NCBI GenBank assembly: GCA_016213235.1
Contig: JACRBE010000059.1
Location: 1-61,197, forward strand
Source of the DNA: Chlamydiales bacterium
GTDB lineage: Bacteria; Chlamydiota; Chlamydiia; Chlamydiales; JACRBE01
Direction: 5' to 3'
Length of the DNA stretch: 61,197 nucleotides
Part shown: piece after piece, positions 15,957 to 24,672 of the stretch
Layout: each line of letters begins with the position of its first letter
How positions within the stretch are numbered: the stretch's first letter is position 1
Notes under the pieces: generated by a model
Seen by the model: only the letters and a program-made list of their open reading frames with translations
Database searches by the model: none
Told to the model about the DNA's origin: nothing
Made by a program: the position numbers and the translations under genes

Positions 15957-17645
15957 ATGGCAAAATTAATGAAATTTCATGGAGATGCTCTAAAGAACAT
16001 TTCGAAAGGGGTACAAACGCTTGCAAAAGCGGTGATTATTACACTTGGTCCAAAAGGGCGTAATGTAGTGATTAAAAAACAAATGGGATCTCCTTTATCC
16101 ACGAAGGATGGGGTTACTGTTGCAAAAGAGATTGTATTGAAAGATAAGTTTGAAAACATGGGCGCGCAACTAGTAAAAGAGGCAGCTTCCAAAACTGCGG
16201 ATAATGCAGGAGATGGTACTACAACTGCGATTGTTCTTGCAGAAGCAATTTTTACAGAGGGCTTAAAAAATGTCACAGCAGGAGCAAATCCATCGGAAGT
16301 CAAACGAGGCATTGATGCAGCTGTAGAATGTCTTGATCGCGCACTTTCAAAGATGGCAAAAAAAGTAACTACTCATGATGAAATTAAGCAGATAGCTACT
16401 ATTTCAGCAAACAATGATGTGGAAATTGGCAGGTTAATTTCTGATGCGATGGCAAAAGTAGGAGCCGATGGTACGATTACTATAGCGGATGCTAAAGGAA
16501 TTAGTGACACTCTAAAGGTTGTAGAAGGTATGCAATTTGATAAGGGATATCTCTCTCCTTATTTTATTACTAATCCGGAGAAAATGACAGTGGAGATGTC
16601 TAATGCGATCATTTTCATGACAGATGCAAGATTATCTACAGCAAAAGATATTGTTCCTATTTTAGAAGCTGCGCAAACGATTCGAAAGGCCCTTCTTATT
16701 ATTGCAGACGACATCGAAGGAGAAGCCCTTGCTACCTTAGTAATAAATAAAGTGAAGGCAGGGCTGCAAGTGTGTGCGGTGAAAGCTCCTGCATTTGGCG
16801 ATCGCAAGAAAGATATATTAAAAGATATTGCGATTATTACAGGGTCGACACTTGTTTCCGAAGAAGTTGGAATTACTCTTTCTGATGTAAAAGCTTCTTA
16901 TTTTGGTGGAGCAAAAACAATTGTTGTTTCTAAAGAAGAGACTATTATTGTTGATGGCAGTGGGGATACGAAACTGATTAAAGCTAGGGTTGCTGAAGTA
17001 AAAGCGTTAATGACTAAAACAGATGTGCAATATGACTTAGAAAAACTAAAAGAGAGACTTGCTAAGTTGTCTGGTGGAGTGGCAGTAATTGAAATAGGTG
17101 CTCCAACGGAAGCCGAGCTTAATGAGAAAAAAATGCGCGTAGAAGATGCGATGCATGCAACGCAGGCTGCTGCACTCGAAGGAGTGGTTGCAGGTGGTGG
17201 TGTAGCATTAATTCGAGCGATCAAAGCTCTAGAGTCCTTAAAGTTAGAAGGTGATCAGCAAATTGGAGTGGCAATTGTTAGAAAAGCAGCGTTTGCTCCG
17301 GCTATTGCAATTGCAAATAACTGTGGTCGTCAGGGGAATTTGATAGCAGAAAAAATCGCCCAAAGCGAAGGCAATATTGGGTATAACGGATTAACGGATG
17401 AATTTGAAGATTTGGTGAAATCTGGGGTGATTGATCCTGTGCTCGTTACAAGAAGTGCATTAAAGAATGCAGCTTCTATTTCTTCCTTATTGCTGACTAT
17501 TTCTGCGATGATTACCGACAAACCAGAACCTAAAAAGGATATGCCGGTCTCCGATGGAATGGGAGGCGGTATGCCGATGGGTGGTATGGGCGGTATGGGT
17601 GGTATGGGTGGTATGGGTGGAATGCCAATGGGCGGCATGATGTAA
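15957..17645 (+). CDS. groEL: chaperonin GroEL
   Basis: 562 residues of Hsp60, which folds cytoplasmic proteins in an ATP-driven double ring. TLGPKGRNVVI and the ATP-loop DGTTTAIVLAEAI are in place, as are NPSEVKRGIDAAV and GVVAGGGVALIRA. The C terminus ends in the flexible GGM-repeat tail (MGGMGGMGGMGG...). Ribosome site AAGGAG upstream of ATG 15957. Being next to groES, it is the counterpart of chlamydial GroEL1; Chlamydiae usually carry further groEL paralogues elsewhere. Confidence 0.98.
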   Translation: MAKLMKFHGDALKNISKGVQTLAKAVIITLGPKGRNVVIKKQMGSPLSTKDGVTVAKEIVLKDKFENMGAQLVKEAASKTADNAGDGTTTAIVLAEAIFTEGLKNVTAGANPSEVKRGIDAAVECLDRALSKMAKKVTTHDEIKQIATISANNDVEIGRLISDAMAKVGADGTITIADAKGISDTLKVVEGMQFDKGYLSPYFITNPEKMTVEMSNAIIFMTDARLSTAKDIVPILEAAQTIRKALLIIADDIEGEALATLVINKVKAGLQVCAVKAPAFGDRKKDILKDIAIITGSTLVSEEVGITLSDVKASYFGGAKTIVVSKEETIIVDGSGDTKLIKARVAEVKALMTKTDVQYDLEKLKERLAKLSGGVAVIEIGAPTEAELNEKKMRVEDAMHATQAAALEGVVAGGGVALIRAIKALESLKLEGDQQIGVAIVRKAAFAPAIAIANNCGRQGNLIAEKIAQSEGNIGYNGLTDEFEDLVKSGVIDPVLVTRSALKNAASISSLLLTISAMITDKPEPKKDMPVSDGMGGGMPMGGMGGMGGMGGMGGMPMGGMM

Positions 17646-17652
17646 ATAACAG

Positions 17653-17687
17653 AGCCCAAGTAGATCTATTATTTGGGCTTTATTTTC
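17653..17687 (+). terminator. groEL terminator
   Basis: Arms AGCCCAA (17653-17659) and TTGGGCT (17673-17679), then TTATTTTCTTA. It lies 8 bases after the groEL stop and abuts the stop of the convergent 1057-residue gene. Confidence 0.75.
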
Positions 17688-20600
17688 TTAAGTTTTTGCT
17701 GCTTTTCTGAACAGACCAGCTACCTTGGGTAGCTTAAATCTACTGGAAGTCTCGGTAACAACTAGCACTGGCCTATTCTCACTTATAGGTTGGGTAGTAA
17801 CAGGTTTTGTTGATCTTATACTAGATACAGCAAGAGAAGCTCTTTCCAATAAAGAACGAGGTTTTTCTGATTTCAAAGGTAAAGAAGTTGGGGCGCTACT
17901 TTCTACTGATGGTAGCATAGCAGGAGTCGCCACTTTAACTACTGTTAAAGCTGTAGGAGTTAGAGCTGTTGTTTCTGCTTCAACTGCTATTGCCTTAATA
18001 TTTAGAACAGGTATTTGTAAAGAAGGATCTAAAGGATCTGGGAGCGGTGTTATAGGATCTACTACCAAAGTAATAGAAGCTTCACTGGATCTATTACTAG
18101 CCATAGAATCTATATGTCGAATAGGAAAAGATGGAGACCCTTCTTGAGTCATATCTATGGGGCGTTCAGAAGGCAACGAGATTCTATCATCGGTGGATGA
18201 TAATGCCGGTTGTTTATGAGCAAGTCTCTCTCTTATTCCCCTAAAAAAGGCATTTAACCGGTTACGAGTAACAGTGATGTTGCTATCGGGACCGGTATGT
18301 TCTTCCACTGATGTTTGAGCAGGAAGAGAACTTACTGGCGCTACAGATAGTGTTTCTATCCTATTAGAAGCGTTTCTGCTGCTTAGTATTCCTATAACAC
18401 GTGACAGCATGGAAGGTTCTTCTGTTGTTAAAGAAGACGGTGGCGTAATCTTTCTTAGTGCTTTTCGTACTGTTGCTGGCTTCGTAGTCTCGTCAAGCTC
18501 GTTTTCTTCAAACCAGAGAGCTGGATTTTCTCCTGCAAAGAAGGAGAGGAGGTCGCTTTTAAACAGATCGCCATCCATCGGAATGATGCGAGATGGATCT
18601 ATAGATTTTTGTGCTTCTTCTGCATCTTTATGACCAAGTCTACCATATTTGATAAAAGGAATAGAAATAAGATGCATCTTGCTAAAACACTCTTTATCTT
18701 TATCAGCCTTCATGTAATTAATACCAAGAGCATAGGTATGAGGCACTTTCAGTTTCATGAAATCAAAAAGAGCCATATTTTGTTGATATGGATCTGTGAG
18801 AGCATCTTCAAAAGAAGGATTGATCAAATTACTACCATTTTCGTCTAATCCATAGCACACTAAAAAGTAATATAGATCAGGTCCATATTCATCATCTATT
18901 TCCGGGCCAAATCCTTTTAGTTGTAAATCAAGTATGCGGTAATATAATGTTTCCAGATTTGCCATAACAGTGGCGTCTCTTTCTATAGGATGAGACAAGA
19001 AGTTGCTAATAGGAGAGTCTGGGTAATCTTTTGCAAATAATGCAAATTCTCTTTCCATTGCATAAAAGTGAGCGAGATCATCACTAAGATTATCTACATC
19101 CAGGTTGATAAGAGGCTGTAAAATGGCACCATCTTCGTATCCTCTATTTAGTGTGGAGAGGATGTCTTCAGTAGAATACCCTGCTTGTTGCATGTTGCAA
19201 ATGATAGAGCCAAGAAACTCTAAATTTGCTCTAATAATGGCATTATCCTTGGCTTTGTGCTTATAACTCGTAAGATCATCTGCGATTAAAAAACGGTCCT
19301 CTTGTCCATCTGCTAGTTTAATAGCAGCTTGTTGCCATTTCCATTTTGTTTGTAATTCTGCAATACGACTAGGATTGTCCATGAGAAGGGGTAATTCGTA
19401 ATAAACGGTCAATGAAAGAGGAAGAGGATCGTCAAGATTAGAAAAGTCAAGATTGGATTCTGCAAGAATAAAATCAATTAATCGATCATCTGTCGCTAAA
19501 TCGATACCGGATTGCGTAAAAAATTGTAACACACTACCAATAGTTGTTATGCTATGATTTAATACTTCATATTCACGAAGATCAGTAGTCATAACAATGT
19601 TGGAGCGTGCTTCCAATGTGCGAATAACGTGAGCAAGGGTGGAAAATGAATACCTATGAGCAAAGTCAAGCGCTTCATGTTTTTGCTCTAGTTCTTGTAA
19701 TACTTTAGTTTTGCTCTCTTGTTTTAACACCATTTCACTAATACCTGCTCTGATAGAAGGGGTGTCAAAGAGCTGTGGGGTCATGGCGGCTTCTCGAAGC
19801 ATAGCAATAAAAAATTCTGGATCTCTTGTCAGTGTTTTTTGAAGCACATCTTCCATAACAGGAATTAATGCACCTATTTCTTCCATATTACGAAGTTGTG
19901 CATCGGAATAGACTTCTCGATATGGGTTCAATAAAATTCCTGGAAATCCAGGTTTACTTAATATGTCGTATGCATGAATATAAGATTGTTTATTGTTATA
20001 AGCTGTTAGAGCAAGTGACAAATTTTCAGGAGAAGATAGGTTTTTAATTAATGGCACACATGCAGCATCTGTAAAATCTATGTTTTCCATTTTGTACATT
20101 TGCATAAAGGAATGTGCTCTTATAGGATACTTAGGTTGATAGCATGCTAAATACTCTTCAGCAGCTTCTTTAACGGCTTCAGGATTACGTATGTCAATAG
20201 GGTGACGAACCAGTGGATCAGGAATAACAGATGCTTGAATATGTTTTACATGCCTTGCAAGCGCATGGATGACATTAGGGTGCAGTTTTTCCAATCCTCC
20301 CGCAGATTGTATTTTTTTCATTAGCGGAGTAGACGACCTTATCTCATTAGCCTCACATAGAAACCCCATATCAGATTGAAATTCCCTACTACTTTCTTTC
20401 AGAGCTTTTGTTCTATTTTTAAGTTTTAGTGACGTCTCTATGTATACAGGATCTTTGGAATGTTTTGCAGTTGCTCGAAGTGCTTCTGCCAGTCTTTGAA
20501 TAGCCAGTAGTTGGTCGTTAGATGTCTTTATAACGGCAATCTGTACCGTCTCATTTTTTACAAGAGAGTAGAATTTTGCTGCTATTTGCTTAGGATCTGT

Positions 20601-20861
20601 TGTGGTAAATAATTTGATGAAAAATAGAGCAATAGCGTCCAAGACTCCTAAAAAACCGTCCCGTTGCACATAGGAATGCAGCGCTCCTTTGGAAGAAAGA
20701 TAGAAGGTCACATGAGGATCAAGATTGCGATCTTCCCAATACCAAATGCGTCCAGGAGCTATTGCTGTAGCTTTGACTGTCCTCTCGAGAGGGATATGCA
20801 AGAGGGTGTCAATATCCCCCGGCTGAAGCCGATAATGGATGTGTTTTCCTGGAGCTTCCAT
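17688..20861 (-). CDS. large unrecognised protein with Ser/Thr/Pro-rich C terminus
   Basis: 1057 residues from ATG 20861; an in-frame TTG at 20870 is less likely. I recognise no domain. The protein has no signal peptide. Residues 1 to ~800 look mainly alpha-helical and globular (many Leu/Ala/Glu-rich helices), with a hydrophobic LDAIALFFIKLF patch near residue 80. From about residue 830 it becomes rich in Ser, Thr and Pro (SLPAQTS, ITPLPDPLDPS, TALTPTALTV) and ends in short basic segments (RKAAKT). A long soluble helical body plus a low-complexity tail is common among chlamydial type III effectors and structural proteins, but that is only a hint. It is transcribed alone. Confidence 0.7.
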   Translation of the reverse strand: MEAPGKHIHYRLQPGDIDTLLHIPLERTVKATAIAPGRIWYWEDRNLDPHVTFYLSSKGALHSYVQRDGFLGVLDAIALFFIKLFTTTDPKQIAAKFYSLVKNETVQIAVIKTSNDQLLAIQRLAEALRATAKHSKDPVYIETSLKLKNRTKALKESSREFQSDMGFLCEANEIRSSTPLMKKIQSAGGLEKLHPNVIHALARHVKHIQASVIPDPLVRHPIDIRNPEAVKEAAEEYLACYQPKYPIRAHSFMQMYKMENIDFTDAACVPLIKNLSSPENLSLALTAYNNKQSYIHAYDILSKPGFPGILLNPYREVYSDAQLRNMEEIGALIPVMEDVLQKTLTRDPEFFIAMLREAAMTPQLFDTPSIRAGISEMVLKQESKTKVLQELEQKHEALDFAHRYSFSTLAHVIRTLEARSNIVMTTDLREYEVLNHSITTIGSVLQFFTQSGIDLATDDRLIDFILAESNLDFSNLDDPLPLSLTVYYELPLLMDNPSRIAELQTKWKWQQAAIKLADGQEDRFLIADDLTSYKHKAKDNAIIRANLEFLGSIICNMQQAGYSTEDILSTLNRGYEDGAILQPLINLDVDNLSDDLAHFYAMEREFALFAKDYPDSPISNFLSHPIERDATVMANLETLYYRILDLQLKGFGPEIDDEYGPDLYYFLVCYGLDENGSNLINPSFEDALTDPYQQNMALFDFMKLKVPHTYALGINYMKADKDKECFSKMHLISIPFIKYGRLGHKDAEEAQKSIDPSRIIPMDGDLFKSDLLSFFAGENPALWFEENELDETTKPATVRKALRKITPPSSLTTEEPSMLSRVIGILSSRNASNRIETLSVAPVSSLPAQTSVEEHTGPDSNITVTRNRLNAFFRGIRERLAHKQPALSSTDDRISLPSERPIDMTQEGSPSFPIRHIDSMASNRSSEASITLVVDPITPLPDPLDPSLQIPVLNIKAIAVEAETTALTPTALTVVKVATPAMLPSVESSAPTSLPLKSEKPRSLLERASLAVSSIRSTKPVTTQPISENRPVLVVTETSSRFKLPKVAGLFRKAAKT

Positions 20862-21010
20862 AATTAACAACTGTTTTATTTTTTAATATATATAAATTAT
20901 AGATTGCATTTACATAATAGTTCAAACATTAAATATTTTATTATTATATACTTACATACTATTAATTTTTTTAATTATAAACCTCCAAAGACGAAAAGGA
21001 AATATCGGTG

Positions 21011-21039
21011 TAAACAGTCGATTGTAAGCGCGTTATAAT
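21011..21039 (+). promoter_or_regulatory. possible promoter for the exported GT-B-like gene
   Basis: TAAACA (21011-21016), 17 bases, TATAAT (21034-21039), 66 bases before ATG 21105. The surrounding 20871-21104 is very AT-rich and otherwise shows nothing. Confidence 0.35.
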
Positions 21040-21104
21040 TTATAGGGAAAATAAACAAGCAATAAAATAAATTATACAGAATTTATCGAAAATGGGGCTC
21101 AAAA

Positions 21105-22202
21105 ATGAGAAAGATAATAGTATTAATTTTATTTTGTTATTTACAGGTAGTACAAGGGGAAAATAATAGGTTAAAAGTTCTTCATTTAACGCTTCATATG
21201 GGGTGCTATAAGGAGATACAAAGTATTGCCAAGGAGTTGAATATTGATTTGGAAAACGTATTTGTACACCATCTTCCCAAAGAGCAATTTGATGGGATAA
21301 CTACCGGATCAGCCAGATATAATATAGGCGCTAAAAGAGCTAAGAACATATGGGAAGTGAATCAAGAGTATTTCTCTTCTTTTGATGCAGTAATCACTTC
21401 GGACACCGTGCCACTTGCAAGGACCTTTTTACAACATAATTTTGATAAGCCGCTTATTATTTGGGTTTGCAACAGATTTGACTATGCAGATGGAGCCTCG
21501 CTTGATTGTAATTTCCCGGATAGCGCTTATTACGATTTAATTAAATCCATACCATCTAGGCCAAATGTAAGGATTCTTTCTTACACTCCTTTTGAGCATA
21601 TTTATGCCAAAAATTATCGAGGGATAGCAGTGTGGTCCGATGTTATCAAGCCGATTGGAGATTATGAAAAGTCGGAGCATTTTCAATCTGCAATTCCAAA
21701 TAATATTGATAAAACACAGACTTTTTTTATCCCTCAATACCACAATGATACCTTCTTGCTTGATCTGGAAAAAACGGTAAGGAAATTAGGAGTCCCATGT
21801 TATCGGGGTAGATACAATGGCCCAGATGATTTAAAAGATTTTAAGGGGATTATACATATTCCTTATGCCTGGTCCAATTTAGCCTTATTTGAAAACTGGC
21901 AAAATGGAGTAATCTATTTTATTCCCTCTAAAAAGTTCTTTTTACAGCTGTCTCAATCAGGAAATTTCTTCTTTTCACCACCGTTTAATTTTAAATATAT
22001 TCAATATGCAGAATGGTATTTGGAAGAGCATAAGGATTTATTTGTGTTTTTTGATTCATGGAAAGATCTAGAAAGAAAAATAGCAGAAACAGACTATGAA
22101 CGGAAACGAGAGGATATATTGGAATTTGCTCATCAACATAGGGAAAAGACACTTTCGCAGTGGAGGAGTGTATTTCATGATTTGGGACTACAAATAGAGT
22201 GA
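21105..22202 (+). CDS. exported GT-B-like glycosyltransferase candidate
   Basis: 365 residues with signal peptide MRKIIVLILFCYLQVVQG. It has two Rossmann-like halves. The first (VLHLTLHMGCYKEIQSIAKEL ... FDAVITSDTVPLARTFL ... PLIIWVCNRFDY) would bind the acceptor. The second (FFIPQYHNDTFLLDLEKTVR ... GIIHIPYAWSNLALFENWQ ... GVIYFIPSKKFF) has the GT-B style Glu-containing motif, and the C-terminal FDSWKDLERKIAETDYE helix is usual for GT-B enzymes. I cannot name a family. Its style (Sec signal plus GT fold) matches the 1-14277 cluster. Its 3' end overlaps prmA by 28 bases, convergently. Confidence 0.58.
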   Translation: MRKIIVLILFCYLQVVQGENNRLKVLHLTLHMGCYKEIQSIAKELNIDLENVFVHHLPKEQFDGITTGSARYNIGAKRAKNIWEVNQEYFSSFDAVITSDTVPLARTFLQHNFDKPLIIWVCNRFDYADGASLDCNFPDSAYYDLIKSIPSRPNVRILSYTPFEHIYAKNYRGIAVWSDVIKPIGDYEKSEHFQSAIPNNIDKTQTFFIPQYHNDTFLLDLEKTVRKLGVPCYRGRYNGPDDLKDFKGIIHIPYAWSNLALFENWQNGVIYFIPSKKFFLQLSQSGNFFFSPPFNFKYIQYAEWYLEEHKDLFVFFDSWKDLERKIAETDYERKREDILEFAHQHREKTLSQWRSVFHDLGLQIE

Positions 22203-22978
22203 TGTTTGCAAGATAAACCTACCCATGGAGATATTTTCTTCTTATGCAAAATATGAAGAAAAGAAAAAACATTGCTATATTGATGCTCTTGAGACTCTAA
22301 AATCCCTGAGATGATCCAGTCAGCTTTGATAGAAGATAAGATAGGATGGGCATCTAATACCTGCAGTTGTTCTAAGTAGGTCATATTCATCAAGATGATA
22401 GGATGATCGTCTTCTATGATGGGTAGTGTAGATTGTACAGTTATATCGGGAAGATCATTTAATAAAAGGTTACGCTTTGTATGGGCAATAGCATCATCAT
22501 CGATATCTATGCTAAATACTCTCGTGCAGCCCATTTTTGCTGCAGCAATTGATAACACTCCGCTACCACATCCTATGTCCACCACTGTTTTATGATGCAA
22601 ATTCATATTACATAAAAAACGAAGACATAGTTGTGTGGTTGGATGGGATAGGTCCCCAAATCCCGCTCCCGGCTGCATCACAAATGTCGCAGTAGGCCCT
22701 CCATACTGTTTTAAATGGATATGAGCCATGCCATCATAAAAATCAGGAGCAAAGGCTTCCCATTGCTTTAACCACATATCGGTTTCGATGGCTTTTGGCT
22801 TTGCAAAGGTAATATTAGAAAAATCTGTATTACATGGTAATAGGCCTCCAATCATATGGATAGCCGTTTCCTTGTCCTCTATAATCGAATAGTCAGTGAG
22901 TCCAATAGCAAGGAGCTCGTGTAAAGCCACATTTACATCAGAGGTTTCAAACAAAAAATAATTTAATGATGTTTCCAT
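22175..22978 (-). CDS. prmA: ribosomal protein L11 methyltransferase-like (PrmA)
   Basis: 267 residues. The central motif is PGAGFGDLSHPTTQLCL, the PrmA signature (G-T-G-x-H-P-T-T-x-L-C-L), followed by VVDIGCGSGVLSIAA (SAM loop) and FSIDIDDDAIAHTKRN. PrmA trimethylates L11. Two differences are visible: GD-L-S replaces part of the GTG-x stretch, and the usual N-(I/L)-x-(A/P) motif IV reads MNMTY, so substrate handling may differ. The protein is a little shorter than the E. coli enzyme (293). Chlamydiae carry a PrmA homologue. Cytoplasmic. Confidence 0.78.
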   Translation of the reverse strand: METSLNYFLFETSDVNVALHELLAIGLTDYSIIEDKETAIHMIGGLLPCNTDFSNITFAKPKAIETDMWLKQWEAFAPDFYDGMAHIHLKQYGGPTATFVMQPGAGFGDLSHPTTQLCLRFLCNMNLHHKTVVDIGCGSGVLSIAAAKMGCTRVFSIDIDDDAIAHTKRNLLLNDLPDITVQSTLPIIEDDHPIILMNMTYLEQLQVLDAHPILSSIKADWIISGILESQEHQYSNVFSFLHILHKKKISPWVGLSCKHHSICSPKS

Positions 22979-23056
22979 AGAGAAAAATTATAACGGTATA
23001 AGGAGATAAAAATCCTTGATTTTTTTACTTTGCTAAACGATGATAGATACCATTTT

Positions 23057-23129
23057 GCGTTGGTAGCTCAATGGATAGAGTATCTGGCTACGGACCAGAA
23101 GGTTAGAGGTTCGAGTCCTCTCCAGCGCG
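23057..23129 (+). tRNA. tRNA-Arg(ACG)
   Basis: A 73-base cloverleaf: acceptor GCGTTGG (23057-23063) with CCAGCGC (23122-23128), one G-T wobble. The anticodon stem is TCTGG/CCAGA with loop CTACGGA, giving anticodon ACG at 23090-23092 (wobble A usually becomes inosine). The T arm is AGAGG TTCGAGT CCTCT, and the discriminator is G. CCA is not encoded. A terminator follows. Confidence 0.95.
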
Positions 23130-23133
23130 TATT

Positions 23134-23176
23134 GCCAAACGTTTTTTCAGAAATGTTTAACCGTTTGGCTCTTTTA
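23134..23176 (+). terminator. terminator after tRNA-Arg
   Basis: Arms GCCAAACG (23134-23141) and CGTTTGGC (23162-23169), a perfect 8-base match, followed by TCTTTTATTT. Confidence 0.7.
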
Positions 23177-23280
23177 TTTCCTAATCAAAAGGCTTTGAGA
23201 GGAAGTGTTTTTTAGTATATATTTTTTTCCCTGGCAAAGTATTGAGTTCTATTGGGCTTTTTAACCTGTCGGGGTTCGTT

Positions 23281-23385
23281 ATGAAAAAAGATATAGTGGA
23301 TAATCCACCTGAACACAAATCATCTAAGATTGCGATTTTCAAGGGAAAGCAGATCCGAAAAGCGAGTCATCGGGATGAAAGGTAG
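23281..23385 (+). pseudogene. truncated BRO/antirepressor N-terminal domain
   Basis: A 34-codon frame (ATG 23281, TAG 23383-23385). HKSSKIAIFKGKQIRK matches the opening of Bro-N domain proteins, where a strand of this type is followed by R-x-x-x-H-N-x-x-W-[WY]-F-S-V. Here the reading continues as ASHRDER and stops exactly where the conserved W-F-S would begin. Bro-N proteins are phage and DNA-virus antirepressors and are common in chlamydia-like genomes. This is therefore a remnant, or a small expressed fragment, lying 150 bases after the tRNA. Confidence 0.6.
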
Positions 23386-23387
23386 CT

Positions 23388-24026
23388 TCAATTCCTTTCC
23401 TCATGACCTATCAAAGTATTGATGAGCAATTGAGCTAACCATTTCTCATATTCATCAGATGTCCATCCTTGTTCTACCACGAACATACGGTACATATCGC
23501 GCCCAGTAAAAGCCCATAAGATAGTTCGAGCTTTGGTTAGGCTAAGTCCCTTGGCAAGAGATTTTTCCTTTACCATTGCTTTTATGGTCACTTCCTGTCG
23601 ATTGTAACGGCGCCTCTCTTTTTCTTTTTCAAGCTCTTTGAATTCAGGAGCCAAAACGGCAGCGCCCCGAAAAATATCCATTTGCGCCCTCTCTGCGTCG
23701 TACATCTGACGTGCGATTTTAGCAGAAATACAGAGACGTGCTTTTGGAGATTTCTCCTGTATGCTCCTTTCCACAAGGGCATTGAACTGATCCGTGGGAA
23801 GTGCCTCATCCATTAATGCACGAAGCACACCGCGCTTAGATTGAAAGAGTGAGTAAATGGTGGGTATTGAAACGTCTGCAGCTTGAGCTATTTTTTCAAT
23901 CGTCACATACTCAAATCCTTCTGATTCAAAAAGACCTTTTGCAGTAGCAAGAATACGCCCCTTTGTTTGTGCTGCTTGTGTGCTTCTGGCTGTTGACCTG
24001 TAAGGTCTTTTTTTAATTTCTGACAT
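23388..24026 (-). CDS. TetR-family transcriptional repressor
   Basis: 212 residues. The N-terminal helix-turn-helix reads ILATAKGLFESEGFEYVTIEKIAQAADVSIPTIYSLFQSKRGVL (here only in part: TIEKIAQAADVS, TIYSLFQSK), the standard TetR DNA-binding domain at about residues 23-70. The rest is the variable helical ligand domain. It is divergent from a SnoaL-like gene; the 94-base gap holds two copies of TATAG-N4-CTATA, one beside its own start and one on the -10 of the neighbour. It probably represses both genes until a ligand binds. TetR regulators are rare in reduced chlamydial genomes, so recent acquisition is plausible. Confidence 0.9.
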   Translation of the reverse strand: MSEIKKRPYRSTARSTQAAQTKGRILATAKGLFESEGFEYVTIEKIAQAADVSIPTIYSLFQSKRGVLRALMDEALPTDQFNALVERSIQEKSPKARLCISAKIARQMYDAERAQMDIFRGAAVLAPEFKELEKEKERRRYNRQEVTIKAMVKEKSLAKGLSLTKARTILWAFTGRDMYRMFVVEQGWTSDEYEKWLAQLLINTLIGHEERN

Positions 24027-24032
24027 ATTGAG

Positions 24033-24046
24033 TATAGCTCACTATA
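24033..24046. promoter_or_regulatory. TetR operator, copy 1
   Basis: TATAGCTCACTATA: palindromic arms TATAG/CTATA, 7 bases upstream of the tetR ATG. The same site recurs 34 bases away, and both extend into AATYAAT. It suits autoregulation. Confidence 0.68.
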
Positions 24047-24053
24047 ATTAATA

Positions 24054-24082
24054 TTGACGTAATGAATATAGTTTACTATAAT
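24054..24082 (+). promoter_or_regulatory. promoter of the SnoaL-like gene
   Basis: TTGACG (24054-24059), 17 bases, TATAAT (24077-24082). The second operator copy covers the -10. A strong ribosome site (AAAGGAGGAGG) lies before ATG 24121. Confidence 0.75.
24067..24080. promoter_or_regulatory. TetR operator, copy 2
   Basis: TATAGTTTACTATA, same arms as copy 1, starting 34 bases after it. It overlaps the -10 box, so binding would block transcription of the SnoaL-like gene. Confidence 0.68.
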
Positions 24083-24120
24083 CAATTCTGATTGTCAAAA
24101 AAATCTAAAAGGAGGAGGAG

Positions 24121-24471
24121 ATGATGGTAGATACAAAGGCTATAGGAGTAGCTTATTATACGGCTCTTGGAGAAAAAAACATCGAAGAGGTGAAAAAATA
24201 TTTACATCCTGACATTCAATTTATTGATCCTCAGGAAAAAGTCATTGGCAGAGAAGCAGTCCTTAAAGCAGCAAAAGGATTCACAGGTATTTTTAAGGCT
24301 CTAACAATCCGCGCAAAGTTTGGTTCAGAGGATCAAGCGATGATTGTATATGATGTAGAAATTCCCGGTCTTGCCAAAAATTTGCATGCTGCCTCTCTGT
24401 TGAGCTTTCGAGAAGGCTTCATCTCAAAGATCGAACTCTTCTATGATTCTAGGGGCTTGGTAGGCAAATAA
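24121..24471 (+). CDS. SnoaL-like / NTF2-fold small protein
   Basis: 116 residues (a second ATG follows at 24124). AYYTALGEKNIEEVKKYLHPDIQFIDP followed by VIGREAVLKAAKGF and a beta-rich half ending ISKIELFYDSRGL is the SnoaL/NTF2 cone fold; I give only short pieces of it. Members range from polyketide cyclases to detoxification and binding proteins, so the activity is open. The TetR pairing suggests response to a small molecule. The gap 24472-24672 after it holds nothing I recognise. Confidence 0.72.
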   Translation: MMVDTKAIGVAYYTALGEKNIEEVKKYLHPDIQFIDPQEKVIGREAVLKAAKGFTGIFKALTIRAKFGSEDQAMIVYDVEIPGLAKNLHAASLLSFREGFISKIELFYDSRGLVGK

Positions 24472-24672
24472 GAATAAACTATTCGGATATCTCAGTCTAT
24501 TGTGACTGTAAAAAATCGTTGCTATATCCTATATATTGAGATTTGATGCTCATATGCAAAATTTCATATAAAAATTGCAATTATGGTAGCATTCACAATC
24601 ACTTAAAAATAAGAAACATGCATTGATCTGTCAAGGTGATCAAAAAAATTAATCTAGTATAGGTGAGGAAGA

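Noticed and set aside
15977-17659. Long reverse-strand open frames across groEL
   Set aside because: They mirror the codon bias and GGM repeats of groEL and have no start signals or family likeness.
17725-18147. Plus-strand open frame opposite the 1057-residue gene
   Set aside because: Shadow frame in the low-complexity part of the opposite gene; no ribosome site.
23130-24672. att-like duplication of the tRNA-Arg 3' end marking an island boundary
   Set aside because: I found no second copy of the tRNA 3' end (TTCGAGTCCTCT...) downstream in the window.
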